Origin: Leisingera methylohalidivorans DSM 14336
GTDB lineage: Bacteria > Pseudomonadota > Alphaproteobacteria > Rhodobacterales > Rhodobacteraceae
Length of the DNA stretch: 64,000 nt
Assembly: GCF_000511355.1 (NCBI RefSeq)
Contig: NC_023146.1
Location: 102,991 to 166,990, forward strand
Direction of reading: 5' to 3'
Shown: one piece after another, positions 7,367 to 18,510 of the stretch
Layout of the letters: the number at the start of each line of letters is the position of its first letter
Numbering within the stretch: the first letter of the stretch is position 1
Program-made: the position numbers and the translations under genes
The notes under the pieces: generated by a model
Databases searched by the model: none
Told to the model about the DNA's origin: nothing
What the model saw: the letters and a program-made list of their open reading frames with translations, nothing else

Positions 7367-8886
7367 TCGAGATGATCCCCGGCACGGTAACGCTTGCCAC
7401 GTTGCAGGACGTATACCGCAACCTCACCCCGGCCAAGCTGGACGCCTCGGCCCGCGAACCGGTTGAGGCCGCAGCCCAGATGGTGGCAGATGCCGCCGCG
7501 GGTAACGAAGCCGTCTACGGCATCAACACCGGCTTCGGCAAACTGGCCTCGACCAAGATCGCGCCGGAAGACACCGCCACCCTGCAGCGCAACCTGATCC
7601 TGTCGCATTGCTGCGGCGTCGGCGAGGCGCTGCCGGAGGACAAGACCCGGCTGATGATGACGCTGAAGCTGCTGTCGATGGGGCGCGGTGCGTCCGGCGT
7701 GCGCTGGCTGGTGATTGATCAGATCGAACAGATGCTGGAACGCGGCGTGGTGCCGGTGATCCCGTCGCAGGGTTCGGTCGGCGCATCGGGCGACCTGGCA
7801 CCGCTGGCGCATATGGCGGCGGCGATGATCGGGGCAGGGGAGGCCACATTCGAGGGCACCCGCATGTCCAGCGCCGAAGCGCTTAAAAAGGCCGGTTTAG
7901 AGCCGATTGTGCTGGGCCCCAAGGAAGGCCTGGGCCTGATCAACGGAACCCAGTTTTCGACGGCCTGCGCGCTGGCCGGTCTGTTTGACGCCTGGCGCAT
8001 GGCCGAAGCGTCGATGGCGATTGCCGCGCTGTCCACCGATGCCATCATGGGCTCCACCGCGCCGCTGATCGCCGATATCCACACCCTGCGCGGCCATGCC
8101 GGTCAGATCGACGTGGCGCAGCAGATGCGCGACATCATGGCGGGCAGTGAAATCCGCGAGAGCCACCGCGAGGGCGACACCCGGGTGCAGGATCCCTATT
8201 GCATCCGTTGCCAGCCGCAGGTGGTGGGCGCCGCGCTGGACGTGCTGCGCATGGCCGCCAAAACGCTGGAGATCGAAGCCAACGCTGTCACCGACAACCC
8301 CTTGGTGCTGGTGAACGAGGGGCGCATCGTCTCGGGCGGCAACTTCCACGCCGAGTATGTGGGCTTTGCCGCCGATCAGATTGCGCTGGCCGTGGCCGAA
8401 ATCGGCGCGATTGCGCAGCGCCGGGTGGCCCTGATGGTCGATCCGACCCTCAGCCACGACCTGCCGCCGTTCCTGACGCCGGATCCGGGGCTGAACTCGG
8501 GCTTCATGATTGCCGAAGTGACCACCGCGGCGCTGATGAGCGAGAACAAGCATCTGGCCAACCCCTGCGTGACCGACTCGACCCCGACTTCGGCCAACCA
8601 GGAGGACCATGTGTCGATGGCCGCCCACGGCGCGCTGCGGCTGACAAAGATGAACGCCAACCTGTCGGTGATCCTGGGCGTCGAAATGCTCTGCGCTGCG
8701 CAAGGGGTTGAGGCGCGCACGCCGCTGAAAACTTCCGAACGCCTGCAGGACGTGCTGGCGATGCTGCGCGAGGACATCCCCTCGCTGGCAGAGGACCGCT
8801 ATCTGGCGCCCGATATCGAGGCTGCAAGCGCCATGATCCGTGCAGGCCGTGCTGCCGATGCGGCCGGGGTGAAGGTGGCCGCATGA
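7363..8886 (+). CDS. hutH: histidine ammonia-lyase
   Basis: First step of histidine degradation: deaminates L-histidine to trans-urocanate. The 507-residue sequence has the MIO-forming Ala-Ser-Gly in [20 protein letters not shown] (about residues 142-144), the [10 protein letters not shown] segment with the N-terminal catalytic region, and [26 protein letters not shown] and [20 protein letters not shown] complete the expected blocks. Length is normal for the family. It starts with ATGA overlap on hutI and ends with ATGA overlap on hutG, so the operon is tightly coupled. Confidence 0.96.
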   Translation: MIEMIPGTVTLATLQDVYRNLTPAKLDASAREPVEAAAQMVADAAAGNEAVYGINTGFGKLASTKIAPEDTATLQRNLILSHCCGVGEALPEDKTRLMMTLKLLSMGRGASGVRWLVIDQIEQMLERGVVPVIPSQGSVGASGDLAPLAHMAAAMIGAGEATFEGTRMSSAEALKKAGLEPIVLGPKEGLGLINGTQFSTACALAGLFDAWRMAEASMAIAALSTDAIMGSTAPLIADIHTLRGHAGQIDVAQQMRDIMAGSEIRESHREGDTRVQDPYCIRCQPQVVGAALDVLRMAAKTLEIEANAVTDNPLVLVNEGRIVSGGNFHAEYVGFAADQIALAVAEIGAIAQRRVALMVDPTLSHDLPPFLTPDPGLNSGFMIAEVTTAALMSENKHLANPCVTDSTPTSANQEDHVSMAAHGALRLTKMNANLSVILGVEMLCAAQGVEARTPLKTSERLQDVLAMLREDIPSLAEDRYLAPDIEAASAMIRAGRAADAAGVKVAA

Positions 8887-9668
8887 TCGAGGTTACTCAA
8901 GGATCATCACCGCTGGTGCTGGGGCTGCCCCACACCGGCACCGATGTGCCGCCGGAGATTTGGGACTGCCTCAATGAAACCGGCCGGGCGCTGGCGGATA
9001 CCGACTGGCACATCCACGATCTCTATGCGGGGCTGGCCGGGGACGTCACCACCGTCCGCACCCCTATCCACCGCTATGTGATCGACGCGAACCGGGATCC
9101 CGCCGGGGTCAGCCTGTACCCCGGGCAAAACACCACCACGCTGGTGCCGCTGACCGATTTTGACGGGCAGGGGATCTGGCGCGAGGGCATGGAACCGGAC
9201 GCGGCGGAAACCGCCCGCCGCCGTGACACCTATCACGCGCCCTATCATGCTGCCCTGGCGGCGGAACTGGAGCGGGTGAAGGCGGTCCACGGCTTTGCGA
9301 TCCTCTATGACTGCCATTCGATCCGGGGCGACATCCCCTTCCTGTTCGAGGGCCGGCTTCCGGATTTCAGCATCGGCACCAATCTGGGCGCGACCTGCGA
9401 TGCGTCGATCGAGGCGCTGACCGTCGCCCGTTGCGAAGCCGCCGAAGGCTATACCTCGGTGCTGAACGGCCGCTTCAAGGGCGGCTGGACCACCCGCCAC
9501 TATGGCCGCCCCGCTGACGGGCTGCATGCGATCCAGATGGAACTGGCGCAGGCGACCTACTGCCAGGAAAGCCCGCCCTGGACCTATCTGCCGGAGCGCG
9601 CAGAAGCATTGCGCGCCCATCTCACCCTTATCCTGACTGATCTCAAAAACTGGAGGCCCTCGGCATGA
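8883..9668 (+). CDS. hutG: N-formylglutamate deformylase
   Basis: Hydrolyses N-formyl-L-glutamate to formate and glutamate, the last step of the two-step branch of histidine degradation. The 261-residue protein belongs to the PF05013 formylglutamate amidohydrolase family. It shows [11 protein letters not shown] near the start, [29 protein letters not shown] with the metal-binding residues, and [11 protein letters not shown] near the end. This is the deformylase, not the arginase-like formiminoglutamase also called HutG. It therefore needs a formiminoglutamate deiminase (HutF), which is not in the window. It overlaps both neighbours by four bases. Confidence 0.93.
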   Translation: MIEVTQGSSPLVLGLPHTGTDVPPEIWDCLNETGRALADTDWHIHDLYAGLAGDVTTVRTPIHRYVIDANRDPAGVSLYPGQNTTTLVPLTDFDGQGIWREGMEPDAAETARRRDTYHAPYHAALAAELERVKAVHGFAILYDCHSIRGDIPFLFEGRLPDFSIGTNLGATCDASIEALTVARCEAAEGYTSVLNGRFKGGWTTRHYGRPADGLHAIQMELAQATYCQESPPWTYLPERAEALRAHLTLILTDLKNWRPSA

Positions 9669-11347
9669 GCGATCCCCGCAAGAACACCCGCGATATTTTC
9701 CCGCCCACCGGCACTGAGCTGAACGCCAAGTCCTGGATGACCGAAGCGCCGCTGCGGATGATGATGAACAACCTGCACCCCGATGTGGCCGAAAACCCGC
9801 ATGAGCTGGTGGTGTATGGCGGCATCGGCCGCGCCGCGCGGACCTGGAAGGACTTCGACATGATCGTCGAGAGCCTGAAAAATCTTGAGGAAGATCAGAC
9901 TCTTATGGTGCAGTCGGGCAAGCCGGTCGGCGTGTTCCAGACTCACAAGGACGCGCCCCGTGTGCTGATCGCCAACTCCAACCTGGTGCCGCATTGGGCC
10001 AATTGGGACCACTTCAACGAGCTCGATAAGAAGGGTCTGATGATGTACGGCCAGATGACCGCTGGCTCGTGGATCTATATCGGCACCCAGGGCATTGTGC
10101 AGGGCACCTATGAGACCTTTGCCGAGGCCGGCCGCCAGCATTTCGACGGCGACCTGACCGGCAAATGGATCCTGACCGGCGGTCTTGGCGGCATGGGCGG
10201 CGCGCAGCCGCTGGCGGCTGTGTTTGCCGGTGCCTGCTGCCTGGCGGTGGAATGCAACCCGGATTCGATCGACTTCCGCCTGCGCACCAAATACCTGGAC
10301 GAGAAGGCCGAAACCCTGGACGAGGCGCTGGAGATGATCGAGCGCTGGACCGCCGCGGGCGAGGCGAAATCCGTCGGCCTTCTGGGCAATGCGGCGGATG
10401 TATTCGCCGAGCTGGTCGAGCGCGCCAAGGCGGGCGGCATCCGCCCCGACATCGTCACCGACCAGACCTCGGCGCACGACCCGGTCAACGGCTACCTGCC
10501 GCAGGGCTGGACCATGGCCGAGTGGAAGGAAAAGCGCGAGACCGACAAGAAAGCGGTTGAGAAAGCCGCCCGTGCCTCGATGAAGGTGCAGGTCAAGGCG
10601 ATGTGCGATTTCCACGCGATGGGCGTGCCCACGGTGGATTACGGCAACAACATCCGCCAGATGGCGCTGGAGGAGGGGCTGGAGAACGCGTTTGACTTCC
10701 CCGGCTTCGTGCCCGCCTATATCCGGCCGCTGTTCTGCCGCGGCATCGGCCCGTTCCGCTGGGCCGCCCTGTCGGGCGATCCGGAGGATATCCGCAAGAC
10801 CGACGCCAAGATGAAGGAACTGTTCCCCGACAACGAAGGCCTGCACCGCTGGCTGGACATGGCGCAGGAACGGATTGCCTTCCAGGGCCTGCCGGCCCGG
10901 ATCTGCTGGATCGGTCTGGGCGACCGCCACAAGGCGGGCCTTGCGTTCAACGAGATGGTCAAGAACGGCGAGCTGAAGGCGCCGGTTGTCATCGGCCGCG
11001 ATCATCTGGACTCCGGTTCGGTGGCCTCGCCCAACCGGGAAACTGAATCGATGATGGACGGTTCGGACGCAGTCTCCGACTGGCCGCTGCTGAACGCGCT
11101 GCTGAACACCGCTTCGGGCGCCACCTGGGTGTCGCTGCACCACGGCGGCGGCGTCGGCATGGGCTTCTCGCAGCATTCCGGCGTGGTGATCTGCTGCGAC
11201 GGCAGCGAGGACGCGGAACGCCGCATCGGGCGGGTTCTGTGGAACGATCCGGCGACCGGCGTGATGCGCCACGCGGATGCGGGCTATGACATCGCCAAGG
11301 ATTGCGCACGGGAACACGGGCTGAACCTGCCCGGCATCCTGGGGTGA
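9665..11347 (+). CDS. hutU: urocanate hydratase
   Basis: Second step of histidine degradation: adds water to urocanate to give imidazolonepropionate, using tightly bound NAD+ as an electrophile. The 560-residue length is standard. Conserved blocks include [20 protein letters not shown], the nucleotide-binding [50 protein letters not shown] with the signature Cys, and [19 protein letters not shown]. It is the last gene of hutIHGU and is followed by a strong terminator. Confidence 0.96.
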   Translation: MSDPRKNTRDIFPPTGTELNAKSWMTEAPLRMMMNNLHPDVAENPHELVVYGGIGRAARTWKDFDMIVESLKNLEEDQTLMVQSGKPVGVFQTHKDAPRVLIANSNLVPHWANWDHFNELDKKGLMMYGQMTAGSWIYIGTQGIVQGTYETFAEAGRQHFDGDLTGKWILTGGLGGMGGAQPLAAVFAGACCLAVECNPDSIDFRLRTKYLDEKAETLDEALEMIERWTAAGEAKSVGLLGNAADVFAELVERAKAGGIRPDIVTDQTSAHDPVNGYLPQGWTMAEWKEKRETDKKAVEKAARASMKVQVKAMCDFHAMGVPTVDYGNNIRQMALEEGLENAFDFPGFVPAYIRPLFCRGIGPFRWAALSGDPEDIRKTDAKMKELFPDNEGLHRWLDMAQERIAFQGLPARICWIGLGDRHKAGLAFNEMVKNGELKAPVVIGRDHLDSGSVASPNRETESMMDGSDAVSDWPLLNALLNTASGATWVSLHHGGGVGMGFSQHSGVVICCDGSEDAERRIGRVLWNDPATGVMRHADAGYDIAKDCAREHGLNLPGILG

Positions 11348-11401
11348 CCTGAAAAAGGCTCAAATCCATTGCGGATTTCAGCCCCCGAAAATGATGTTTC
11401 A

Positions 11402-11434
11402 GGGCCGTTCTTCGCGCAGAAGAGCGGCCCTTTT
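11402..11434 (+). terminator. Rho-independent terminator after hutU
   Basis: An 11-base-pair stem (11402-11412 with 11420-11430, one G-U pair) with a 7-base loop is followed by TTTTC. It ends the hut operon where it meets the convergent glycerophosphodiesterase gene. The hairpin could also act on reverse-strand transcripts. Confidence 0.75.
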
Positions 11435-12374
11435 CAATCGCTGCGCCAATGCAGCCCGCGGGTCAGCAGCAGGCGCTGCACCCGGCCCGGATAGTCGGAA
11501 CAGATCGCGTCGACGCCCAGATCGATCATCCGCTCAATGTCTTCGGGCGCGTTGACGGTCCAGACAATCGTCACCAGCCCCAGTTCGCGGGCACGGGCCA
11601 ATGATTGCGGTGTGATGTCCAGGTAGTAGGGGCACCAGAACCGCCCCCGGGCTGCGGCAACGCGATCCGGCAGGTCCAGCACTGTGCAGCCCGCCACCGG
11701 GTTCACCGCCTTGGAGGAATCCTCGCCCGCGTCATCGGTGTTCTCCGGCAGCTGGGTCAGATAGGAGGCGGGCATTTCCGGGGCAATCCGCTGGCAGTCG
11801 GCCAGCAGATCCCAGTCGAAACTGTGCAGCACCGTGCGCGGCTGCATGCGGGCGGCGCGGACATCGGAAACCACGGCCTCAACCAGTGCCTGGCGCGCGG
11901 CGGTGTCGGCCAGCAGGTCGGGGTCGGATTTGATCTCCAGAAGCAAATGAACGCCCCGATGCTGCGGCTGCTGCAGCAGCGCCAGCAGATCCGCAAGGCG
12001 GGGAATGCGCAGGCCGGTCAGGAAGGCCTGATCCGGAAACCGCCGGCCATAGGCGCTGGCGCCATCCAGCCCGCCCACATCATAACGCAGCAATTCGGCA
12101 TAGCTGAGGGCCGAAACTTTGGGTTCCGCGCCTTGCAGCCAGTTGCCATTGGCATCGCGGACCATCGACCGGGTCAGATGGTGGTTGTGGGTGATCACCA
12201 CCACCCCGTCGCGGGTGGCGGTGACGTCCAGTTCCAGCAGATCCACCCCGGTTTTCAGGGCGAATTCAAAGCCTTCCAGGGTGTTTTCCGGCAGCACGCC
12301 GCGGGCGCCGCGGTGGCCGACCAGCCGGATCACGCCCGGCGCGCCTGCAAAGGCAGGGATCTGGGGGAAGACCA

Positions 12375-12375
<1 letters not shown>
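11434..12375 (-). CDS. glycerophosphodiester phosphodiesterase
   Basis: A 313-residue GDPD-family protein that releases glycerol-3-phosphate and an alcohol from deacylated phospholipids (UgpQ-like role). The GDPD signature is clear near the N-terminus: LVGHRGARGVLPENTLEGFE, with the catalytic HR and the metal-binding E of PENT. ELDVTATRDGVVVITHNHHL follows with the other metal ligands and the general acid His. HLLLEIKSDPD and a C-terminal VWTVNAPEDIERMIDLGVD complete the TIM barrel. No signal peptide is seen, so it acts in the cytoplasm on imported diesters. It overlaps the end of ugpC by ATGA and is the last gene of the ugp operon. Confidence 0.92.
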
Positions 12376-13430
<1,055 letters not shown>

Positions 13431-13441
13431 TTCGGGGCGCC

Positions 13442-14293
13442 TTACTTATCGGTTTCCGTCAAGCCCTGCACAAAGAGCTTTTGCATTGCGATCACCACGA
13501 ACACCGGCGGGATCATCGCCAGAAGGGCCGTGGTCATGATGATGTTCCACTGCGGGCTTTGCTCGGCCGCTTCCAGCATCTGCTTGATCGACATCACGAT
13601 GGTGGTCATCGAGGTGTCGGTGGTGATCAGCAGCGGCCAGAGGTACTGGTTCCAGCCGAAGATAAACAGGATCACGAACAGCGCCGCGATATTGGTGCGC
13701 GACAAGGGCAGCAGGATGTCGAAGAAGAACCTGAGCGGCCCGGCGCCGTCGATGCGGGCGCTCTCCAGCAGTTCATCCGGGACCGTCAGGAACACCTGGC
13801 GGAACATGAAGGTGGCGGTGGCCGAGGCGATCAGCGGGATCGACAGACCCCAGTAGCTGTTCAGCATCCCCAGATTGGCGACCACCTCAAACGTGGGCAG
13901 GATCCGGACCTCGACCGGCAGCATCAGGGTGATGAAGATCATCCAGAAGAAGGTCATGCGGAACGGGAACTTGAAATAGACGATGGCAAAAGCCGACAGC
14001 AGCGATATCGCGATCTTGCCGGTCGAAATCATCAGCGCCATCGCCAATGAGTTCAGCAGCATCAGCCAGACCGGTGCGGTTTCGGTGCCGCTGAGGCCGG
14101 AGCCGAACAGGGTCTGCTTCATGTTGTCCAGGAAGTGGTCGCCGGGCCACAGCGGCAGCGGCGCCTGGTTCATCCGCAGCTGGTCATGGGTGGCGGCAAC
14201 AAAGGTGATCCACACCGGCAGCGCGATGGCAATGACGCCAAGGATCAGCACCAGATGGGTGAGGAAGGCGGTCAGGGGGCGGTTTTCGACCAT
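13442..14293 (-). CDS. ugpE: sn-glycerol-3-phosphate ABC transporter permease UgpE
   Basis: A 283-residue inner-membrane permease with about six transmembrane segments, the first at residues 9-30. The EAA loop reads [20 protein letters not shown], matching the family consensus for contact with the ATPase. The periplasmic part contains [20 protein letters not shown], typical of UgpE. It starts with ATG at 14293, where the ugpA stop overlaps by one base, so the two permeases are translationally coupled. Confidence 0.93.
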   Translation of the reverse strand: MVENRPLTAFLTHLVLILGVIAIALPVWITFVAATHDQLRMNQAPLPLWPGDHFLDNMKQTLFGSGLSGTETAPVWLMLLNSLAMALMISTGKIAISLLSAFAIVYFKFPFRMTFFWMIFITLMLPVEVRILPTFEVVANLGMLNSYWGLSIPLIASATATFMFRQVFLTVPDELLESARIDGAGPLRFFFDILLPLSRTNIAALFVILFIFGWNQYLWPLLITTDTSMTTIVMSIKQMLEAAEQSPQWNIIMTTALLAMIPPVFVVIAMQKLFVQGLTETDK

Positions 14294-15174
14294 CAGTATG
14301 CCACCTTTCTTTCAACAAAGCGGAACTGGACCACGGTCATGGCGATGACCAGCACCATCAGCACCACCGACTGCGCCGCCGATCCGCCAAGGTCGAGACC
14401 GACAAAGCCGTCGTTGAACACCTTGTAGACCAGAATGGTGGTGGAAGTGCCGGGGCCGCCCTGGGTGACGGCGTGGATGATGCCGAAGGTCTCGAAAAAG
14501 GCGTAGACCATGTTGATGACCAGCAGGAAAAACGTGGTAGGCGAGATCAGCGGGAAGATGATGGTCCAGAACCGCCGCGCCGGGCCTGCGCCGTCGATGG
14601 CGGCGGCTTCGATCACCGAATTAGGGATCGACTGCATGGCGGCGAGATAGAACAGGAAATTATAGGCCACCTGCTTCCATGCCGCGGCCAGGATCACCAG
14701 CACCATCGCCTGGGTGCCATTGAGGTAATGGTTCCAGGTGATGCCTGCGAATTCCAGGAAATAGGGAAAGATGCCAAGGGTGGGATTGAACATGAAGACC
14801 CACAGGGCACCGGCCAGAACGGGGGCGACCGCATAGGGCCAGATCAGCAGGGTCCGGTAGAACATCGCGCCGCGCACCACCCGCTGGGCAAAGCCTGCCA
14901 GCAAGAGCGCCACGCCCATCGACAGCCCCGCCACCAGCAGGGAGAACACCGCGGTGCGCTGAAAACTGGCCAGGTAATGTCTGTCCGACCACAGGATTTC
15001 GAAGTTCTCGAACCAGACAAATTCGGTGCCAAGGCCGAAGGCGTCCTCGATCAGGAACGACTGGTACATCGCCTGGCTGGCGGGCCAGATGAAGAACACC
15101 AGCGTGATGAGGATTTGCGGTGCGACCAGCAGATAAGGCAGCGCCGAGGTTGGGAAATGCACCCGTTTGAGCAT
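14293..15174 (-). CDS. ugpA: sn-glycerol-3-phosphate ABC transporter permease UgpA
   Basis: A 293-residue permease with six predicted membrane helices. The N-terminus [20 protein letters not shown] and the segment [20 protein letters not shown] are characteristic of UgpA. The EAA loop is [20 protein letters not shown]. It lies 72 bases after ugpB, and that gap contains a strong hairpin. Confidence 0.93.
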   Translation of the reverse strand: MLKRVHFPTSALPYLLVAPQILITLVFFIWPASQAMYQSFLIEDAFGLGTEFVWFENFEILWSDRHYLASFQRTAVFSLLVAGLSMGVALLLAGFAQRVVRGAMFYRTLLIWPYAVAPVLAGALWVFMFNPTLGIFPYFLEFAGITWNHYLNGTQAMVLVILAAAWKQVAYNFLFYLAAMQSIPNSVIEAAAIDGAGPARRFWTIIFPLISPTTFFLLVINMVYAFFETFGIIHAVTQGGPGTSTTILVYKVFNDGFVGLDLGGSAAQSVVLMVLVIAMTVVQFRFVERKVAY

Positions 15175-15198
15175 GAAAGGCCCCAGTCAGGAAAGCGG

Positions 15199-15228
15199 CC
15201 CTGCCGCCCCGGGGAAGGGGCGGCAGGG
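15199..15228 (-). promoter_or_regulatory. stable stem-loop between ugpB and ugpA
   Basis: A perfect 12-base-pair GC-rich stem (15199-15210 with 15217-15228) and a 6-base loop lie between the binding-protein gene and the first permease gene, with no T-run on the reverse strand. Such hairpins commonly protect the upstream message, giving more binding protein than permease. That role is inferred. Confidence 0.6.
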
Positions 15229-15246
15229 ACAGGTCGTCAGGATGGA

Positions 15247-16554
15247 TTAGGACGGGTTGGCGGTGCGCTCGAACCGGCGCAGCAGGTCGTTGCCCCGCTC
15301 AACTGCGGCATCCAGCGCTTCCTGCGCGGTTTTCTCGCCGCCCCACAGGGCTTCCAGCTCCTCGTTGATCACGTCGCGGATCTGAACAAAGTTGCCATAG
15401 CGCAGACCGCGGCTGTTGGCGGTCGGGGTGTTCAGGCTCAGCTGTTTGATCGCGGTGTCGGTGCCGGGGTTGCTGTCATAGAAGCCTTGGCTTTTGGACA
15501 GCTCATACGCAGCAGTGGTGATCGGCACATAGCCGGTCTCCTGGTGCCACCAGGACTGCACCTCGGGCGAGGACAGATAGGTCAGGAATTTGGCGGTGCC
15601 TTTGTATTCCGCCTCGTCATGGCCTTCGAGCACCCACAGGGTGGCGCCGCCGATGATCGAGTTCTGCGGCGCATCCGCGATGCTGGTATCCAACGGCAGC
15701 ATGGCCTGGCCGAACTCGAACTGGGCCTGCGAGGAGATCGAGCCGTAATAGGCCGAGGAGTTCATCCACATGCCGCATTCGCCATTGGTGAACATCGGCA
15801 GGCTGTCGCCGCGGCGGCCGCCGTAGACAAACAGGCCGTCCTGGCCCATCGACGCGATGTCATCCAGGCGCGCCGCAACCTGTGCGTTGTTGAAGGTCAG
15901 CTCGGTGTCGAAGCCGGCAAAGCCGTTTTCCTTGGTGCCGGTGGGCAGGTTGTGCCAGGCCGAGAAGTTCTCGATCATCACCCAGGACTGCCAGCCAAAG
16001 GACACGCCGCATTTCATGCCGTTATCAACCAGCTTCCGGGAGGCGGTCTTGACCTCGTCCCAGGTGGTGGGAACTTCGGCGCCGGCTGCGTCCAGCGCGT
16101 CCTTGTTGTACCACAGCACGGGAGAGGAGCTGTTGAAGGGCATCGACAGCAGCTCGCCCTCGGGGGTCTCGTAATAGGACACCACGGCGGGCAGGAAGGC
16201 GTCGCCGTCAAACGGCTCACCGGCATCGTTCATCAGCTTTTCGACCGGATAGATTGCGCCTTTGGCGGCCATCATGGTGGCGGTGCCGACCTCGAAGACC
16301 TGCACAATCTGCGGGTGTTCATTGGCGCGGAAGGCGGCAATCGCTGCCGTCATCGTCTCGGTGTAGTTGCCCTTGTAGACGGGCACCACTTTGTAGTCGT
16401 CCTGAGTGGCGTTGAAGTCTTCGGCGATCTTGTTGACGCGTTCGCCGTTGGTGCCGCCCATGGCGTGCCACCACTGAATTTCGGTTTCTGCAAATGCGGT
16501 GCTGCCAGCAACGGCCAGAACGGCCGAGGCGCAGAGCAAAGATTTGATCGGCAT
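15247..16554 (-). CDS. ugpB: sn-glycerol-3-phosphate ABC transporter substrate-binding protein
   Basis: A 435-residue periplasmic binding protein. A signal peptide is evident (residues 1-23, MPIKSLLCASAVLAVAGSTA, cleavage after AFA). The mature part begins ETEIQWWHAMGGTNGERVN, which matches UgpB closely. FEVGTATMMAAKGAIYPV and PFNSSSPVLWYNKDALDAAG are further UgpB blocks. The start at 16554 is chosen because GGGAGAAG lies just upstream and it gives the complete signal peptide. It is the first gene of ugpBAEC-GDPD, divergent from a LysR regulator. Confidence 0.94.
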   Translation of the reverse strand: MPIKSLLCASAVLAVAGSTAFAETEIQWWHAMGGTNGERVNKIAEDFNATQDDYKVVPVYKGNYTETMTAAIAAFRANEHPQIVQVFEVGTATMMAAKGAIYPVEKLMNDAGEPFDGDAFLPAVVSYYETPEGELLSMPFNSSSPVLWYNKDALDAAGAEVPTTWDEVKTASRKLVDNGMKCGVSFGWQSWVMIENFSAWHNLPTGTKENGFAGFDTELTFNNAQVAARLDDIASMGQDGLFVYGGRRGDSLPMFTNGECGMWMNSSAYYGSISSQAQFEFGQAMLPLDTSIADAPQNSIIGGATLWVLEGHDEAEYKGTAKFLTYLSSPEVQSWWHQETGYVPITTAAYELSKSQGFYDSNPGTDTAIKQLSLNTPTANSRGLRYGNFVQIRDVINEELEALWGGEKTAQEALDAAVERGNDLLRRFERTANPS

Positions 16555-16637
16555 GAGCTTCTCTCCCAAGGTTGGTTATGGCGATACCTTGTGTCCGGCG
16601 GGAAAGATAATTCAAGCAAAAGTTTTTTGACAAAAAA

Positions 16638-16654
16638 CATAACATGATGTTATG
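16638..16654. promoter_or_regulatory. inverted repeat in the ugpB-LysR intergenic region
   Basis: CATAACA-TGA-TGTTATG is a perfect 7-3-7 inverted repeat between the divergent ugpB and LysR genes. It overlaps the first possible ATG (16652) of the regulator. It is a good candidate for the site of the LysR protein and argues that translation of that gene may begin downstream. Confidence 0.5.
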
Positions 16655-17611
16655 CGGTGGCGCATTGTTCTTCTCTTGAAAGCGGCTAACCCCTTGAAAT
16701 TCAAACTTCGCCAGCTCGAGGCCTTTCAGGCCGTTGCCCGTACCGGCTCCGTCACCCGCGCCGCTGAAAGCTTGGGGATTTCCCAGCCGGCGGCCAGCCG
16801 GCTGCTGTCTGATTTTTCAAAAACAGTGGCGGTGGATCTGTTTACCCGCAAGGACGGGCTGCTGATTCCCACCAGCGAGGCGCGCTATCTGCTGTCCGAG
16901 GTGGGCCGGGTGTTCGACAGTCTGAACCATCTGGAGGAACTCAACCGGGACTTGACCGAGCGCACCGCCGGCCATCTGCGCATCGCCTGCCTGCCGGGGT
17001 TCGCGACAGCGCTGCTGCCGAAACTGCTGGCCGGGTTTCTGGAGCACCGCCCCGGCGTGCGGCTGACGCTGGAGCCGGACCGGCCCGAGCGGATCCTGGA
17101 ATGGATCATCGGCGAGCAGTATGACTGCGGCATCACCGACGGGTTTGCCGCCCATCCGGCGGTGGAAAACATCGACCTGCCCATCCGCACCGTCTGTGTG
17201 CTGCCGCAGGATGACCCGCTGGCAGAACAGGATGTTATCACGCCCCGCGACCTGCAGCACCGCAAGATCATCCACACAAGGCGCGACAGCCCGTTTTTCC
17301 GCAAGCTGCACAAATCATTTTCCGAAGCCGGGGTGGAATTGAACAGCTGGATCGAGGTGCGCCAGTTCTCCACCGCCTGCATAATGGTCGGCCAGGGGCA
17401 GGGGGCGTCCGTTGTCAGCGCTTTGGATGCCGAACAGTTCCGCGGCCAGGGCATTGCCATCGTGCCCTTCGCCCCGGACCTGCCTCACCGGCTGTCGATC
17501 CTGCGCCCGGTGTCGGGCAGCCGGTCGCTGCTGGCGCTGGATTTTCTGGACGCTTTCACCGACAGCCTGGCGCCGTTCCGCGCCGACCTGGATCCGCCGC
17601 CGCGGGTATGA
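16652..17611 (+). CDS. LysR family transcriptional regulator, likely of the ugp operon
   Basis: A LysR-type regulator. The winged HTH is FKLRQLEAFQAVARTGSVTR followed by AAESLGISQPAASRLLSDFS; the effector-binding domain follows, with HLRIACLPGFATALLPKLLA and a second lobe. The frame opens at ATG 16652 (319 residues), but that ATG lies in an inverted repeat. TTG at 16694 (305 residues, L-K-F-K-L-R-Q-L-E-A-F) would give the standard N-terminus, so the true start is uncertain. Divergent arrangement with ugpB suggests it controls glycerol-3-phosphate uptake. Confidence 0.85.
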   Translation: MRWRIVLLLKAANPLKFKLRQLEAFQAVARTGSVTRAAESLGISQPAASRLLSDFSKTVAVDLFTRKDGLLIPTSEARYLLSEVGRVFDSLNHLEELNRDLTERTAGHLRIACLPGFATALLPKLLAGFLEHRPGVRLTLEPDRPERILEWIIGEQYDCGITDGFAAHPAVENIDLPIRTVCVLPQDDPLAEQDVITPRDLQHRKIIHTRRDSPFFRKLHKSFSEAGVELNSWIEVRQFSTACIMVGQGQGASVVSALDAEQFRGQGIAIVPFAPDLPHRLSILRPVSGSRSLLALDFLDAFTDSLAPFRADLDPPPRV

Positions 17612-17715
17612 GCCTCGTCCGCCGCCCCGGCAAGCGGCCCGCAAGCTGACATCCGGCGCGGATCTCAGCCATGAACAACCGTGGTTTTTGGGGCCGTTTT
17701 CCCGCAGGAGACCGG

Positions 17716-18402
17716 CTATTCTTCCTTCAGCAGCCGTTGCGCGGTGCGTTTGGCGTCGTTGAGATGCCGTTCAATCGCGGTCCGCGCAGCCTTTGCATCG
17801 CCTGACACAATGGCCCCGCAGATCTCCTGCATATGGGCGGGGCCGGGTTTCTGACGCTCTTCAGTCGAGAGCGTCACTGCGCGCAACCGGCTGATGCGGC
17901 CATTCAGACGCTGGGCGATTTCCCAGGCGACGCTGTGGCCTGCGCCCTCGAATATGATCCGGTAGAATTCGGTGGTGGCCCGCAGCATCGGACCGGGAAT
18001 GCCAGCGGCAACCGCTTCCTGCAGCACCTTCAAAGCATCCTGCAGCGCCCCGGCGAGGCCGGGCGTCATGTTCCGGGCGCAGGCTGTGGCGGCTGCGGTC
18101 TCCAGCATCTGCCGGATGTCGTAGATCTGCCGCGCGTCCTCCCAGCTGAGCTGCGCCACAATCGGGCCTTTGCCGGGCAGGATCTCGACCAGCCCTTCGG
18201 CTTCCAGATAGCGGATGGTCTCGCGCACCACGGTGCGGCTGACGCCAAGCTGGTCGCATAAGGGGCGCTCCACCAGCCGCTCTCCCGGGGCGAACTGGCC
18301 AGCGATGATCGCCTCGCGCATCCGCTCCTGCACGATGTCGCGCAGGGTCTGCGGCGGCTGGTCTATTCTGCTCATCACGGGACGGTTCACGGGGCTGTTC
18401 AT
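17716..18402 (-). CDS. GntR family (FCD subfamily) transcriptional regulator
   Basis: A 228-residue regulator. The GntR winged helix spans about residues 14-80, with RDIVQERMREAIIAGQFAPG, ERLVERPLCDQLGVSRTVVR and ETIRYLEAEGLVEILPGKGP. The all-helical FCD effector domain follows, with DIRQMLETAAATACARN and a metal/effector pocket pattern toward TEFYRIIFEGAGHSVAWEIA. ATG 18402 is chosen because GGAGG precedes it; ATG 18438 lacks such a site. It is divergent from the 18511-23339 catabolic cluster, and a TGGTATACCA operator lies between, so it very probably represses that cluster until a carboxylate-like inducer binds. Confidence 0.9.
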   Translation of the reverse strand: MNSPVNRPVMSRIDQPPQTLRDIVQERMREAIIAGQFAPGERLVERPLCDQLGVSRTVVRETIRYLEAEGLVEILPGKGPIVAQLSWEDARQIYDIRQMLETAAATACARNMTPGLAGALQDALKVLQEAVAAGIPGPMLRATTEFYRIIFEGAGHSVAWEIAQRLNGRISRLRAVTLSTEERQKPGPAHMQEICGAIVSGDAKAARTAIERHLNDAKRTAQRLLKEE

Positions 18403-18460
18403 GGGTCCTCCGATAGCAGCCGGGGTTGGGCGGAACAAGTCTGCATTGACTTACTGTCTT

Positions 18461-18472
18461 ATGGTATACCAT
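18461..18472. promoter_or_regulatory. GntR/FCD operator and promoter of the 18.5-23.3 kb cluster
   Basis: ATGGTATACCAT is a perfect 12-base palindrome that fits the FadR-subfamily pattern TNGTATACNA. It lies between a possible -35 TTGACT (18446-18451) and a possible -10 CATATT (18470-18475) of the rightward promoter, where bound repressor would block polymerase. It is in the gap between the divergent GntR gene and the DUF1185 gene. Confidence 0.7.
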
Positions 18473-18510
18473 ATTACGTCAACTGGAATCAGACACGAAA
18501 GACACAGCCC

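Noticed and set aside
14473..16647. 724-residue open frame on the forward strand opposite ugpA and ugpB
   Set aside because: It lies exactly opposite two clear ugp genes, has no family resemblance and a composition rich in Gly, His, Gln and Arg, as expected from the complement of GC-rich codons.
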